Below are positions 1-8,812 of a stretch of DNA of 64,000 nt, piece by piece. Where the stretch lies: NCBI RefSeq assembly GCF_015265435.1, contig NZ_JABJWH010000006.1:62001-126000 (forward strand), written 5' to 3'. Position 1 is the first letter of the stretch; the number at the start of each line of letters is the position of its first letter. The notes under the pieces were generated by a model that saw only the letters and a list, made by a program, of their open reading frames with translations, was not told the DNA's origin and ran no database searches. The position numbers were made by a program, and so were the translations under genes. This stretch comes from Alloalcanivorax profundimaris. Its GTDB lineage: Bacteria > Pseudomonadota > Gammaproteobacteria > Pseudomonadales > Alcanivoracaceae.

Positions 1-1003
1 GGCAGGCGCTGGCCATGGAGCGGTTCACTCGCCCCAGCCGTTCCCGGTAGTGGTCGTGGTGCGGCGCGTGTTCGGGCAGCAGCTCCGTGAAGGTGTTGAA
101 CACGCCGGCGTCGCTGATCACGCAGGGGGCCCGCTCTTCATGGCCGTCGGCCAGGCGCACGCCGGTGGCGCGGCCGTTCTCCACCAGAATGTCGGTGACG
201 TCGGCGTAGGTGAACACCTCGCCGCCGCTGGCCTGGATCACCGGCAGGATGGTGCGCGCGATTTGCGCGGCGCCGCCCACCGGGTAGTAGCCGCCGTGCA
301 GGTAGTGGCGGGCGATCAGGGCGTGGATCAGAAAGCTCGACCGGGACGGCGGCAGGCCGTTGTCGCCCCACTGGCCGGTGAGCACGGCGATCAGTTCCTG
401 GTTGCTGGTGAGTTCCTCCAGTACCGCCCGGGTGGGCCGGTTGTAGCGGCCCAGGGCGCCCAGGTCCAGCCCTTTGCGGGTGATGCCGGCCACCGCCCGG
501 GGCAGCATGCGCGCCAGCGTCAGTGGCTGCACGGCGCCGGCCGCCTTCTTGATGGCGGTCAGGTAGGCGTCGATGGCGTCGTGTTCGTCCGGGAACGCCT
601 TTTGCAGCTCGGCGCGGAACGCCTGGGGACCGGCCTTGAGGTCGTAGTGCCGGTCGCCCAGGTGGATGCGGTCGTAGCACTCGGCCATGGGGGCCCATTG
701 CAGCCGGCCGTCGGTGATGTGGTCGAACAGCCGCCGGCCCAGGGTATCGGGGCGGCCCATGTCGCCAATGTAATGCACACCCACGTCCCATTCGTAGCCG
801 TTGCGCTCGTAGCTGTGGGTGAAGCCGCCGGCGGTGTAATGCTGCTCGAACACCGCCACCTTCCAGCCCATCCTGGCCAGGCAGGCGGCACTGGCCAGGC
901 CGCCGATGCCGGAGCCGATCACCAGGGCGTCGTAGGGGCCATTCAGGCGATTGGCGCGGTAGCGCCGGCCGATCCCGAGGCGGCTGGGTTGCGGGCTGGC
1001 CAT
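1..1003 (-). CDS. FAD-dependent oxidoreductase, RetSat/CrtI-like (partial)
   Basis: About 334 residues of the N-terminal part are present; the gene runs off the left edge. Near residue 30 there is a dinucleotide-binding motif (VIGSGIGGLASA), followed by an E-x-H/Y-containing FAD region (VFEQHYTAGG) and a GVHYIGD stretch typical of the phytoene desaturase / carotenoid isomerase / retinol saturase family. Such proteins are flavoenzymes that move or reduce double bonds in polyenes or related lipids; the substrate cannot be told from sequence. The start is the ATG at 1003, preceded by a GAGCGAG-like ribosome site. A perfect 15-bp palindrome lies 18 bp upstream of the start, suggesting repression by a dimeric regulator. 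Family call fairly sure, substrate unknown. Confidence 0.75.
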   Translation of the reverse strand, partial: MASPQPSRLGIGRRYRANRLNGPYDALVIGSGIGGLASAACLARMGWKVAVFEQHYTAGGFTHSYERNGYEWDVGVHYIGDMGRPDTLGRRLFDHITDGRLQWAPMAECYDRIHLGDRHYDLKAGPQAFRAELQKAFPDEHDAIDAYLTAIKKAAGAVQPLTLARMLPRAVAGITRKGLDLGALGRYNRPTRAVLEELTSNQELIAVLTGQWGDNGLPPSRSSFLIHALIARHYLHGGYYPVGGAAQIARTILPVIQASGGEVFTYADVTDILVENGRATGVRLADGHEERAPCVISDAGVFNTFTELLPEHAPHHDHYRERLGRVNRSMASAC

Positions 1004-1020
1004 GGTCTCGCTCCTTGAAA

Positions 1021-1035
1021 GTACACAGTGTGTAC
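1021..1035. promoter_or_regulatory. Perfect palindrome, probable operator
   Basis: GTACACA-G-TGTGTAC is a perfect 7-1-7 inverted repeat lying 18 bp upstream of the FAD oxidoreductase start codon, where a repressor would block initiation. The size and symmetry suit a TetR-type or similar dimeric repressor (inference); no regulator gene is visible in the window. Confidence 0.5.
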
Positions 1036-1080
1036 ATTGCCCCGGTTTGGCCGGGCCGTCAAGGCAGGCGTGTGGGGGTG

Positions 1081-1133
1081 TAGGAGCGACTTTAGTCGCG
1101 ATGGAAGCTTGATCGCGACTAAAGTCGCTCCTA
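1081..1133. repeat. REP-like inverted pair, perfect 22-nt arms
   Basis: Two facing copies of a REP-like unit (core GGAGCGACTTTAGTCGCG) with perfectly complementary 22-nt arms (1081-1102 and 1112-1133) around a 9-nt loop. It lies in the gap between two minus-strand oxidoreductase genes, just after the stop of the upstream aldo-keto reductase, a usual place for REP/BIME elements. The same family recurs at about ten sites in the window. Confidence 0.85.
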
Positions 1134-1144
1134 CGGTGCTGCCT

Positions 1145-2182
1145 TCAGGGCGCGGGGAAGGGGAAGCGGGTGTGGATGGCTTCCAGTTCCTTCTCCAGGT
1201 CCTTGTCCCAGGCCAGGTTCACGCTGTCCAGATTCTCGCGGAGCTGGTTGAGGTTGGTGGCGCCGATGATGTTGCTGGTCACGAACGGCCGGGTGGTGAC
1301 GAACTGCAGGGCCAGCTGGGTGGGGCTCACGCCGCGTTCCTCGGCGAGCCGGCAGTAGGCCTCGGTGGCGGCCTCGGCCTGTTCGTTGGTGTAGCGGGCG
1401 AACTGCTTGAACAGGGTCAGTCGCGCGTTGGCCGGCTGCTGGCCGTGGCGGTACTTGCCGGTGAGCATGCCGAACGCCAGCGGCGAATAGGCCAGCAGGC
1501 CCACGTCCTCGCGGTGCGCCACCTCGCCCAGGCCGACCTCGAAGGTGCGGTTGAGCAGGGAATAGGGGTTCTGGATCGACACCGGGCGCGCCAGGCCGAT
1601 TTTCTCCGCCTCGTGAATGAAGGTCATGGTGCCCCAGGGGGTCTCGTTGGACAGGCCCCAGTGGCGGATCTTGCCGGCGTCCACCAGCTTCTTGAGGCCG
1701 GCCACGGTCTCGGCGATGGAGACCGCGTCCGGGTCCTCGCGGTGTTTGTAGTTGAGGCGGCCGAAGTAATTGGTGGTGCGCTCCGGCCAGTGCAGCTGGT
1801 AGAGGTCGATGACGTCCGTGCGTAGGCGCTTGAGGCTGCCTTCCACGGCGCTTTGCAGGCTCTCGGCGGTGAAGCGCGGGCCGCCGCGGATGTGCTTGAC
1901 GTAGTCGCCGGGGCCGGCGGCCTTGGTGGCCAGCACCACCTTGTCGCGGTTGCCGGTTTGGGCGAACCAGTCGCCGATGATCTCCTCGGTGCGGAACGAG
2001 GTTTCCGGGCTCGCCGGGACCGCATACATTTCGGCGGTGTCGAAGAAGTTGACGCCCCGGTCCAGGGCCAGCTCCATCTGCGCGAAGCCTTCCTCGGCGC
2101 TGTTCTGATTGCCCCAGGTCATGGTGCCCAGGCAAATGCTGCTGACCTTGAGATCGGTGCGGCCCAGCGGACGGTATTCCAT
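1145..2182 (-). CDS. tas: NADP(H)-dependent aldo-keto reductase, Tas-like
   Basis: A 345-residue aldo-keto reductase that reduces carbonyl compounds with NADPH in the cytoplasm; the physiological substrate of the Tas family is not settled. The catalytic tetrad is visible: D48 and Y53 (FFDTAEMY), K87 (LATKAAG) and H131 (YQLHWPE). The protein aligns over its full length with my memory of E. coli Tas, including IQNPYSLLNR in the middle and a terminal FPFPAP-type end. The start ATG at 2182 follows an AGGAGGGAGAG ribosome site. It is a single gene divergent from rplM, with a REP pair after its stop codon. Confidence 0.88.
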   Translation of the reverse strand: MEYRPLGRTDLKVSSICLGTMTWGNQNSAEEGFAQMELALDRGVNFFDTAEMYAVPASPETSFRTEEIIGDWFAQTGNRDKVVLATKAAGPGDYVKHIRGGPRFTAESLQSAVEGSLKRLRTDVIDLYQLHWPERTTNYFGRLNYKHREDPDAVSIAETVAGLKKLVDAGKIRHWGLSNETPWGTMTFIHEAEKIGLARPVSIQNPYSLLNRTFEVGLGEVAHREDVGLLAYSPLAFGMLTGKYRHGQQPANARLTLFKQFARYTNEQAEAATEAYCRLAEERGVSPTQLALQFVTTRPFVTSNIIGATNLNQLRENLDSVNLAWDKDLEKELEAIHTRFPFPAP

Positions 2183-2254
2183 GCTCTCCCTCCTGACGTG
2201 TGTGGAAAAGACCGACTATACCGTCCCGTGGCGGGCGGCGGCGAGGCATGGCGG

Positions 2255-2275
2255 GGAGCGGCTTCAGCCGTGATC
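2255..2275. repeat. Solitary REP-like unit
   Basis: GGAGCGGCTTCAGCCGTGAT-type sequence between the divergent tas and rplM genes, upstream of the rplM promoter. It is a single half-element of the same family as the pair at 1081-1133. Confidence 0.6.
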
Positions 2276-2293
2276 ATCGGGTCATTTTCCTGC

Positions 2294-2322
2294 TTGTCTT
2301 CGGCCGGGCGGTTCAGTACAAT
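2294..2322 (+). promoter_or_regulatory. Sigma-70 promoter of rplM-rpsI
   Basis: TTGTCT at 2294-2299 and TACAAT at 2317-2322 are separated by 17 bp, a near-consensus sigma-70 promoter. Transcription would start near 2329, leaving a leader of about 85 nt before rplM. Confidence 0.7.
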
Positions 2323-2327
2323 TCGCA

Positions 2328-2358
2328 CCCTCTTGCCCGGCGGGCTCTCGCCGGAGGG
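2328..2358 (+). promoter_or_regulatory. rplM leader hairpin
   Basis: The start of the predicted transcript folds as CCCTC (2328-2332) with GAGGG (2354-2358), or internally as CCGGCG (2337-2342) with CGCCGG (2349-2354) around a 6-nt loop. The E. coli rplM-rpsI operon is known to be autoregulated through L13 acting on the leader, so this hairpin is a candidate L13 target. That role is inference. Confidence 0.45.
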
Positions 2359-2413
2359 TTGATTGAACCCGTAACGTATTGAATTCAGGGCACAAATTTT
2401 AGGGAAGACTCCC

Positions 2414-2842
2414 ATGAAGACCTACAGCGCGAAACCGGAAAGCGTAAAGCGCGACTGGTATGTGGTGGACGCCTCCGGCAAAACGCTGGGCCGGCTGGCC
2501 GCGGAAGTCGCCAGCCGTCTGCGCGGCAAGCATAAGCCGGAATACACCCCGCACGTCGACACCGGCGATTACATCGTGGTAATCAACGCCGAGAAAGTGG
2601 CGGTGACCGGCAAGAAAGCTTCCAACAAGATGTACTACCGTCACACCGGCTATCCGGGTGGCCTCAAGGAAGCCAACTTCGAGACCCTGATCAGCGAAAA
2701 GCCGCAAATGGTCATCGAAAAAGCCGTGAAGGGCATGATGCCGCGTAACCCGCTGGGTCGCGACATGTTGCGCAAACTCAAAGTCTACGCCGGCGCCGAG
2801 CATCCGCACACTGCTCAGCAGCCGCAGCAGCTCGAACTCTAA
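2414..2842 (+). CDS. rplM: 50S ribosomal protein L13
   Basis: A 142-residue protein, the exact usual bacterial L13 length, starting [10 protein letters not shown] and carrying the conserved W(Y)[13 protein letters not shown] opening and the [14 protein letters not shown] block. L13 is an early-assembling 50S protein that binds 23S rRNA. It is the first gene of the two-gene rplM-rpsI operon found almost universally, 11 bp upstream of rpsI, driven by the promoter at 2294-2322 and ended by the terminator after rpsI. The ATG at 2414 gives the standard N terminus. Confidence 0.98.
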   Translation: MKTYSAKPESVKRDWYVVDASGKTLGRLAAEVASRLRGKHKPEYTPHVDTGDYIVVINAEKVAVTGKKASNKMYYRHTGYPGGLKEANFETLISEKPQMVIEKAVKGMMPRNPLGRDMLRKLKVYAGAEHPHTAQQPQQLEL

Positions 2843-2853
2843 GAGGTCAGTCG

Positions 2854-3249
2854 ATGGCAACTGCAAACGCCGATTACGGAACCGGTCGCCGCAAGACGGC
2901 TTCCGCCCGCGTATTCCTCCGCCCGGGCAGCGGTAACATCACCGTCAACGGCCGCCCGCTGGACGTTTTCTTTGGTCGTCAGACCAACCGCATGGTGGTG
3001 CGTCAGCCCCTGGAGCTGGTGGACGCCACCGACCGCTTCGACGTCTACGTGACCGTCAGCGGCGGCGGTAACAACGGCCAGGCCGGCGCCATCCGTCACG
3101 GCATTACCCGTGCTCTGATGGAATACGACAGCGAGCTGCGTGGCGCCCTGCGTCGGGCCGGCTACGTGACCCGTGACGCCCGTGGTGTGGAACGTAAGAA
3201 GATCGGTCTGCACAAAGCGCGTAAGCGTCCGCAGTACTCCAAGCGGTAA
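2854..3249 (+). CDS. rpsI: 30S ribosomal protein S9
   Basis: A 131-residue S9 with the typical [18 protein letters not shown] opening and the invariant basic C-terminal tail ([17 protein letters not shown]) that reaches the P-site tRNA. It binds 16S rRNA in the head of the small subunit. It follows rplM by 11 bp with an AAGAGG ribosome site and is followed within 35 bp by a strong intrinsic terminator, closing the operon. Confidence 0.98.
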   Translation: MATANADYGTGRRKTASARVFLRPGSGNITVNGRPLDVFFGRQTNRMVVRQPLELVDATDRFDVYVTVSGGGNNGQAGAIRHGITRALMEYDSELRGALRRAGYVTRDARGVERKKIGLHKARKRPQYSKR

Positions 3250-3281
3250 GACGGCGCCCGGCGCTGTCCGAACCCCGAAAA

Positions 3282-3306
3282 AGCCCGGCTATGCTGGGCT
3301 TTTTTT
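3282..3306 (+). terminator. Intrinsic terminator of rplM-rpsI
   Basis: AGCCCGGC (3282-3289) pairs with GCTGGGCT (3293-3300) over a 3-nt loop with one G-U pair, followed by six T residues. Confidence 0.88.
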
Positions 3307-3352
3307 GTGCATAAATCAGGGGTTTAGGGAGGCCCCGCGGGGGAATAACCGG

Positions 3353-3381
3353 TTGTCAGATGTGGTCTTTTTCATTACCAT
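3353..3381 (+). promoter_or_regulatory. Sigma-70 promoter of petABC
   Basis: TTGTCA (3353-3358), a 17-bp spacer and TACCAT (3376-3381) sit about 90 bp upstream of petA. The predicted start near 3388 leaves a leader of roughly 85 nt. Confidence 0.6.
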
Positions 3382-3471
3382 TTGCGCCGCCTTGCTCCGC
3401 CCGGAGCATGAGCACCGACCGCGAGTCTCGGATCACCCCCCGGCCGTGGGATCTAAGGGGAGAACAATTCA

Positions 3472-4059
3472 ATGAGCAATGACGGCGTAAATACCAGCCG
3501 CCGCACCTTTTTGATCGGCCTGACCTCGACGGTCGGCGTCGCGGGTGCCATCGGCGCGGCGGTTCCTTTTGTCAAATCCTGGCAACCCAGCGCGAAGGCC
3601 GAGAATGCCGGCGCCCCCGTGGAGGTGGACGTCAGCAAACTCGAGATGGGGCAGCGCGTGGTGGCCGAATGGCGTGGCCAGCCGGTCTGGGTGGTTCGCC
3701 GGACCGAAGAAATGGTCGCCAATCTGGACAAACTCAACGATCAGCTCAAGGATCCTCAGTCCGAAGAGGATCAGCAGCCGGCCTACGCGGCCACTGAGTG
3801 GCGTTCCATCAAGAAAGAATATCTGGTGCTGATCGGTATCTGCACCCACCTGGGTTGTTCTCCTCTGTTCGAAGAAGAGCCCACCGTCGAACTCGAGCAG
3901 GGCGGCTTCTTCTGCCCCTGCCACGGTTCCAAGTTCGACCTGGCGGGCCGTGTTTACCAGGGCGTGCCGGCTCCCACCAACCTGGTGGTGCCGCCCCACT
4001 CCTACATCAGTGATGCCGTGATCATCGTCGGTTCTGAAGAAGGGGAGACCAAGGCATGA
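3472..4059 (+). CDS. petA: Ubiquinol-cytochrome c reductase Rieske iron-sulfur subunit
   Basis: A 195-residue Rieske protein of the cytochrome bc1 complex; its 2Fe-2S cluster takes one electron from ubiquinol at the Qo site and passes it to cytochrome c1. The cluster ligands are in CTHLGC (124-129) and CPCHGS (148-153). The N terminus has a twin-arginine SRRTFLIG motif before a hydrophobic stretch (residues 13-33), matching the known Tat export of Rieske proteins with an uncleaved anchor. First gene of petABC; its stop overlaps the petB start by 4 bp (ATGA), so translation is probably coupled. Confidence 0.97.
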   Translation: MSNDGVNTSRRTFLIGLTSTVGVAGAIGAAVPFVKSWQPSAKAENAGAPVEVDVSKLEMGQRVVAEWRGQPVWVVRRTEEMVANLDKLNDQLKDPQSEEDQQPAYAATEWRSIKKEYLVLIGICTHLGCSPLFEEEPTVELEQGGFFCPCHGSKFDLAGRVYQGVPAPTNLVVPPHSYISDAVIIVGSEEGETKA

Positions 4060-5342
4060 TGAGAATGGTGAACGGTTTGATCGATTGGGTGGATGCCCGT
4101 CTCCCCGTCGTCAATGCGTACAAGAAACACATGTCGGAGTACTACGCTCCGAAGAACTTCAACTTCTGGTACTACTTCGGGGTTCTCTCCATGGTGGTGC
4201 TGGTCAACCAGCTGCTTACCGGCATCTGGCTGACCATGTTCTATTCCCCGGGTCAGGGGTTTGAATCCGTCGAATACATCATGCGCGACGTGCAATGGGG
4301 CTGGTTGATCCGCTACATGCACGCGGTGGGCGCGTCCGCCTTCTTCGCGGTGGTCTACATCCACATGTTCCGCGGCCTGATGTACGGCTCCTACAAGCCG
4401 CCCCGGGAGCTGGTGTGGATCTTCGGCATGCTGATCTACGTGGCCCTGATGGCGGAAGGCTTCCTGGGCTACGTGCTGCCCTGGGGCAACATGTCCTACT
4501 GGGGCGCCCAGGTGATCATCTCCCTGGCCGGCGCCATTCCGTTCGACATCCTGCCGTTCATCGACGGCAAGGACGCCAAGGAAATCGGCGAGGCGCTCAC
4601 CACCTGGGTGCGCGGCGACTACCTGCTGTCCACCGCCACGGTGAACAAGTTCTTCGCCCTGCACGTGGTGGCCATCCCGCTGGTACTGGTGGCCCTGGTG
4701 TTCCTGCACATCCTGGCGCTTCACGAAGTGGGTTCCAACAACCCGGACGGCGTCGAGATCAAGCAGAACAAGGACGAGAACGGCATTCCGAAGGACGGCA
4801 TCCCGTTCCACCCGTACTACACCGTCAAGGACCTGCCCGGCGTGATCATCTTCCTGATGATCTTCGCGGTGGTGATCTTCTTCTTCCCCACCGGCGGCGG
4901 CTACCTGATCGAGAAGCCCAACTTCGTGGCGGCCAACCCGCTCAAGACCCCGGATCACATCGCGCCGGTGTGGTACTACGGGCCTTACTACGCCATGCTG
5001 CGGGCCACCACCATCGAGTGGTTCGGCATGTCGTCCAAGGCCTGGGGCCTGATCGCCATGGGCGGCGGCATCGTGGTGCTGTTCCTGCTGCCCTGGCTTG
5101 ACCGCCACCCGGTGAAGTCGATCCGCTACAAGGGCTGGCTGAGTAAGCTGCTGCTGTTCGTGTTCGCCGCCGACTTCCTGATGCTCGGCTACCTGGGCAC
5201 GCAGCCGGCCACCGGCACGGCCAAGACGCTGGCGCAGATCGGCACCGTGTACTACTTCCTGTACTTCTTCATCGGGCTGCCGCTGGCGTACCGGTTCGAG
5301 AAGTCCAAACCGGTTCCTGAACGTGTAACGGGGGGTCACTGA
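4056..5342 (+). CDS. petB: Ubiquinol-cytochrome c reductase cytochrome b subunit
   Basis: A 428-residue integral membrane cytochrome b with about eight or nine hydrophobic helices. The two b hemes are ligated by the pairs H89/H103 and H203/H218. The quinol-oxidation loop usually written PEWY reads PVWY here (304-307, within HIAPVWYYGPYY), so the Qo glutamate of mitochondrial and alphaproteobacterial enzymes is a valine; I recall this variant from other gamma- and betaproteobacteria. It overlaps petA by 4 bp and petC by 1 bp. The length fits the long proteobacterial form of cytochrome b. Confidence 0.97.
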   Translation: MMRMVNGLIDWVDARLPVVNAYKKHMSEYYAPKNFNFWYYFGVLSMVVLVNQLLTGIWLTMFYSPGQGFESVEYIMRDVQWGWLIRYMHAVGASAFFAVVYIHMFRGLMYGSYKPPRELVWIFGMLIYVALMAEGFLGYVLPWGNMSYWGAQVIISLAGAIPFDILPFIDGKDAKEIGEALTTWVRGDYLLSTATVNKFFALHVVAIPLVLVALVFLHILALHEVGSNNPDGVEIKQNKDENGIPKDGIPFHPYYTVKDLPGVIIFLMIFAVVIFFFPTGGGYLIEKPNFVAANPLKTPDHIAPVWYYGPYYAMLRATTIEWFGMSSKAWGLIAMGGGIVVLFLLPWLDRHPVKSIRYKGWLSKLLLFVFAADFLMLGYLGTQPATGTAKTLAQIGTVYYFLYFFIGLPLAYRFEKSKPVPERVTGGH

Positions 5343-5998
5343 TGAAGAAGCTGGTTGTTGTATTGCTTGTCAGTTGCCTGCCCGCGTTCGCCAGCGCGGC
5401 CGGCGGCCATGACGTGGAGCTGGAAAAAGCGCCGGTCAACCTGCAGGACAAGGTAAGCCTGCAAAATGGCGCCAAGCTGTTCGTCAACTACTGCATGGGT
5501 TGCCACAGTCTGGAATACCTGCGCTACGGCCGCATGGGCGAGGACCTGGGTATCTCCGACGAGCTGACGCTGAAGTACCTGAACTTCACGTCCGAGAAAA
5601 TCGGCGACCCGATGAAGAACGGCATGACCGCCGAGAACGGCAAGGACTGGTTCGGCAACCCGCCGCCGGACCTGACCCTGGCGGCCCGGCACCGTTCACC
5701 GGACTGGATTTATTCCTACCTCACCGGTTTCTACGAGGATGAATCCCGTCCCTACGGCTACAACAACGAGGTGTTCCCCAGCGTGGGCATGCCTCATGTG
5801 ATGGCCAAAATGCAGGAAAATCTGAGTGAGGAGGAGTTTGAGTCCAACATGGGCGATATCACCAACTTCCTCACCTACGCGGCGGAGCCCATCGCTCCCA
5901 CCCGTGAACGGATCGGCGTGTACGTGCTGGTGTTCCTGGCTATCCTGTTCGTACCGGCGTACCTGCTGAAAAAGGAATACTGGAAAGACGTTCACTGA
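5342..5998 (+). CDS. petC: Ubiquinol-cytochrome c reductase cytochrome c1
   Basis: A 218-residue cytochrome c1 with a cleavable signal peptide (about residues 1-19, ending AFASAA), one heme c site CMGCH at 51-55, a later methionine-containing region (GMPHVM) for the distal ligand, and a C-terminal membrane anchor (about 193-211) before KKEYWKDVH. It accepts electrons from the Rieske cluster and hands them to a soluble or membrane cytochrome c. It is the last gene of petABC, followed within 36 bp by a strong terminator. Confidence 0.97.
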   Translation: MKKLVVVLLVSCLPAFASAAGGHDVELEKAPVNLQDKVSLQNGAKLFVNYCMGCHSLEYLRYGRMGEDLGISDELTLKYLNFTSEKIGDPMKNGMTAENGKDWFGNPPPDLTLAARHRSPDWIYSYLTGFYEDESRPYGYNNEVFPSVGMPHVMAKMQENLSEEEFESNMGDITNFLTYAAEPIAPTRERIGVYVLVFLAILFVPAYLLKKEYWKDVH

Positions 5999-6033
5999 GC
6001 GGACCGACCCGCTCAGAACCCTTTCCGGCGAGC

Positions 6034-6071
6034 AACAGGGTAACCGCGCGAGCGGCTACCCTGTTTGTGTT
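6034..6071 (+). terminator. Intrinsic terminator of petABC
   Basis: AACAGGGTA (6034-6042) pairs with TACCCTGTT (6057-6065); inside, CCGC pairs with GCGG around a GCGA tetraloop (GNRA type), with a single A-C mismatch at 6043/6056. A T-rich tail follows. It sits 30 bp upstream of the sspA start, so sspA needs its own promoter or read-through. Confidence 0.85.
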
Positions 6072-6100
6072 ATAGCGATATACGTGGAGATGACTCGACC

Positions 6101-6739
6101 ATGGGTGTGGTGACCAAACGTTCCTCGATGACATTCTTTTCTTCCCCGAACGATCATTACTGCCATCGGGTACGCATCGTTCTGGCGGAAAAGGGCGTGA
6201 CCGTGGACATCGTCGACGTGGACAACGGGGACAAGCCGGAGGATCTGGCTTCGCTGAACCCCTACAACGAGGTGCCCACCCTGGTGGACCGGGAGCTCAC
6301 CCTGTATCAGTCCACGGTGATCATGGAGTACCTGGATGAGCGTTTCCCGCATCCGCCGTTGCTGCCGGTGTATCCGGTGGCCCGTGCCCAGAGCCGGCTG
6401 CTGATTCACCGCGTGGAGCGCGACTGGTGCCACAACGTGGACGCGCTGCTGGAAGGCACCGAGAAGGAAGCGAGCCTCAACAAGCGCCGCAAGGAGCTGC
6501 GCGAGGGCCTGATCGCCACCGCGCCGATCTTCAGCGAGCTGCCGTTCTTCATGAGCGAGGAATTCACCCTGGTGGATTGCGTGGTGGGCCCGATCCTGTG
6601 GCGGCTGCCCGCCATGGGCGTGGAACTGCCGGCCAAGCAGGCCAAGCCGCTGATCGACTACGCCGAGCGCCTGTTCGATCGCGACGCCTTCCAGGCCAGC
6701 CTGTCCGACGCCGAGCGTGAACTGCGCCAGCGCCTGTAA
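6101..6739 (+). CDS. sspA: Stringent starvation protein A
   Basis: A 212-residue protein of the glutathione-S-transferase fold that binds RNA polymerase and affects stress and stationary-phase transcription. The N-terminal thioredoxin-like domain starts [21 protein letters not shown], and the surface motif PHPPL required for SspA activity in E. coli is at 83-87. I chose ATG 6101 because it gives the exact E. coli SspA length and follows a TGGAGA ribosome site; an upstream in-frame start at 6065 lies in the petC terminator tail. sspB follows after 5 bp, the usual operon. Confidence 0.96.
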   Translation: MGVVTKRSSMTFFSSPNDHYCHRVRIVLAEKGVTVDIVDVDNGDKPEDLASLNPYNEVPTLVDRELTLYQSTVIMEYLDERFPHPPLLPVYPVARAQSRLLIHRVERDWCHNVDALLEGTEKEASLNKRRKELREGLIATAPIFSELPFFMSEEFTLVDCVVGPILWRLPAMGVELPAKQAKPLIDYAERLFDRDAFQASLSDAERELRQRL

Positions 6740-6744
6740 GCCCT

Positions 6745-7149
6745 ATGAGTGAAGAGATGACCCCCAATCGCCCGTATCTGATACGGGCGATGCACGAATG
6801 GATCTGCGATAACGGCCTGACCACGCACCTGGCGGTGGACGCCCATTACCCGGGCACCGAGGTGCCGCAGGAGTTCGTCCAGGACGGCCAGATCGTGCTC
6901 AACATCGCCCCCCGGGCGGTGACCGCCTTCGAGGCGGGCAACGAGGCGATTACCTTCTCCGCCCGTTTCGGCGGCGTGCCGCGCACGGTGTACGTGCCGG
7001 TGGAGGCGGTGATGGCGGTGTTCGCCCGCGAGAACGGCCAGGGCATGGCCTTCGAACCCACCGAACCGCCGCCGGAGCCGCCGGCGCCGCCGGAACCGGA
7101 CAACGACGACAAGCCCTCCCGCGGCAGCCACCTCAAAGTCGTCAAGTAA
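6745..7149 (+). CDS. sspB: ClpXP protease specificity-enhancing factor SspB
   Basis: A 134-residue adaptor that tethers ssrA-tagged peptides from stalled ribosomes to ClpX for degradation. The N-terminal Sm-like substrate-binding domain runs to about residue 108, followed by a flexible Pro/Glu-rich linker and the ClpX-binding tail SHLKVVK at the extreme C terminus, which matches the known XB motif. It forms an operon with sspA (5-bp gap) and is followed by a REP pair that separates it from the convergent dolP operon. Confidence 0.96.
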   Translation: MSEEMTPNRPYLIRAMHEWICDNGLTTHLAVDAHYPGTEVPQEFVQDGQIVLNIAPRAVTAFEAGNEAITFSARFGGVPRTVYVPVEAVMAVFARENGQGMAFEPTEPPPEPPAPPEPDNDDKPSRGSHLKVVK

Positions 7150-7169
7150 TGGGGTGGTGATGTCCTGGC

Positions 7170-7218
7170 GGCGGAAGCCGCTCCTATTGCCAAGAGCACC
7201 GTAGGAGCGGCTTCAGCC
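7170..7218. repeat. REP-like inverted pair between sspB and dolP
   Basis: GCGGAAGCCGCTCCTA (7171-7186) faces TAGGAGCGGCTTCAGC (7202-7217) across a 15-nt loop, between two convergent genes and only a few bases from the dolP stop codon. It could act as a bidirectional transcript end or mRNA protector (inference). Confidence 0.75.
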
Positions 7219-7222
7219 GAGA

Positions 7223-7791
7223 TCAGTCGATGTATTCGATGATCTTGACGATCTTCTGAACGCCCCCCACCTGCTTGACCTGCTCGACCACGGCGCTGGC
7301 TTCGTCGTGGCTGAGCAACCCCAGCAAATACACCACGCCGTTCACCGTCACCACCTTGGTGCGCATGCCCGGGGCGTCGCTGTTCACCAGCAACCGGCTT
7401 TTCACCTTGGTGGTGAGCCAGGTGTCGTTGGTGCGCGCCAGGGTGGAGGTCTTGCCGGACACCTTGAGCTCGTTGTGCACGTGGCGCACATGGCGCACCC
7501 GGTCGGCGATGTTGCCGGCCTGGGCGCGCAGCTGGTCGCTGGCTACTTCGCCGGCCAGCAGCACGTTGCCGTTGAAGCTCACTACCACGATGTGGCTTTC
7601 GTCCAGCTCGGCGCTGGCACGGGCCAGGTTGATCTTGATCTTGCGCTCGATGTTGCCGTCCTCGACGAAGGCGCCGAAGGTGCGCGAGCCGTGGTCGCGG
7701 TCCACCGGTTCCTGGGACATGTTCTTGGTCAGGCTGGCGCAGCCGGACAGCATCAGGGTGGCGAGCAGGGCCATCAACCCGAGAGCACGCA

Positions 7792-7792
<1 letters not shown>
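7223..7792 (-). CDS. dolP: Outer-membrane lipoprotein with two BON domains, DolP
   Basis: A 189-residue lipoprotein from ATG 7792. The signal peptide MRALGLMALLATLMLSGC ends in a lipobox (LSGC, lipidated C18); no Asp follows, so outer-membrane sorting is expected. Two BON domains fill roughly residues 40-110 and 120-189. E. coli DolP (YraP) is of nearly the same length; it binds anionic phospholipid and supports BAM assembly and envelope integrity. It ends the lpoA-yraN-diaA-dolP operon, overlapping diaA by 1 nt (TGATG), the same order as in E. coli and Pseudomonas. An upstream in-frame ATG at 7831 would spoil the signal peptide. Confidence 0.93.
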
Positions 7793-8750
<958 letters not shown>

Positions 8751-8780
8751 GAGGCATCCCTTCCTCGTCGTCGTTGTGCG

Positions 8781-8805
8781 GGCGGCGCCATCCCCCGGCG
8801 CCGCC
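8781..8805 (-). other. Strong hairpin between lpoA and yraN
   Basis: GGCGGCGCC (8781-8789) and GGCGCCGCC (8797-8805) form a perfect 9-bp GC stem with a 7-nt loop in the 62-bp gap between lpoA and yraN. There is no T-tract on the minus strand, so it is more likely an attenuating or RNA-stabilising element than a terminator. Confidence 0.6.
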
Positions 8806-8812
8806 GGATGTT

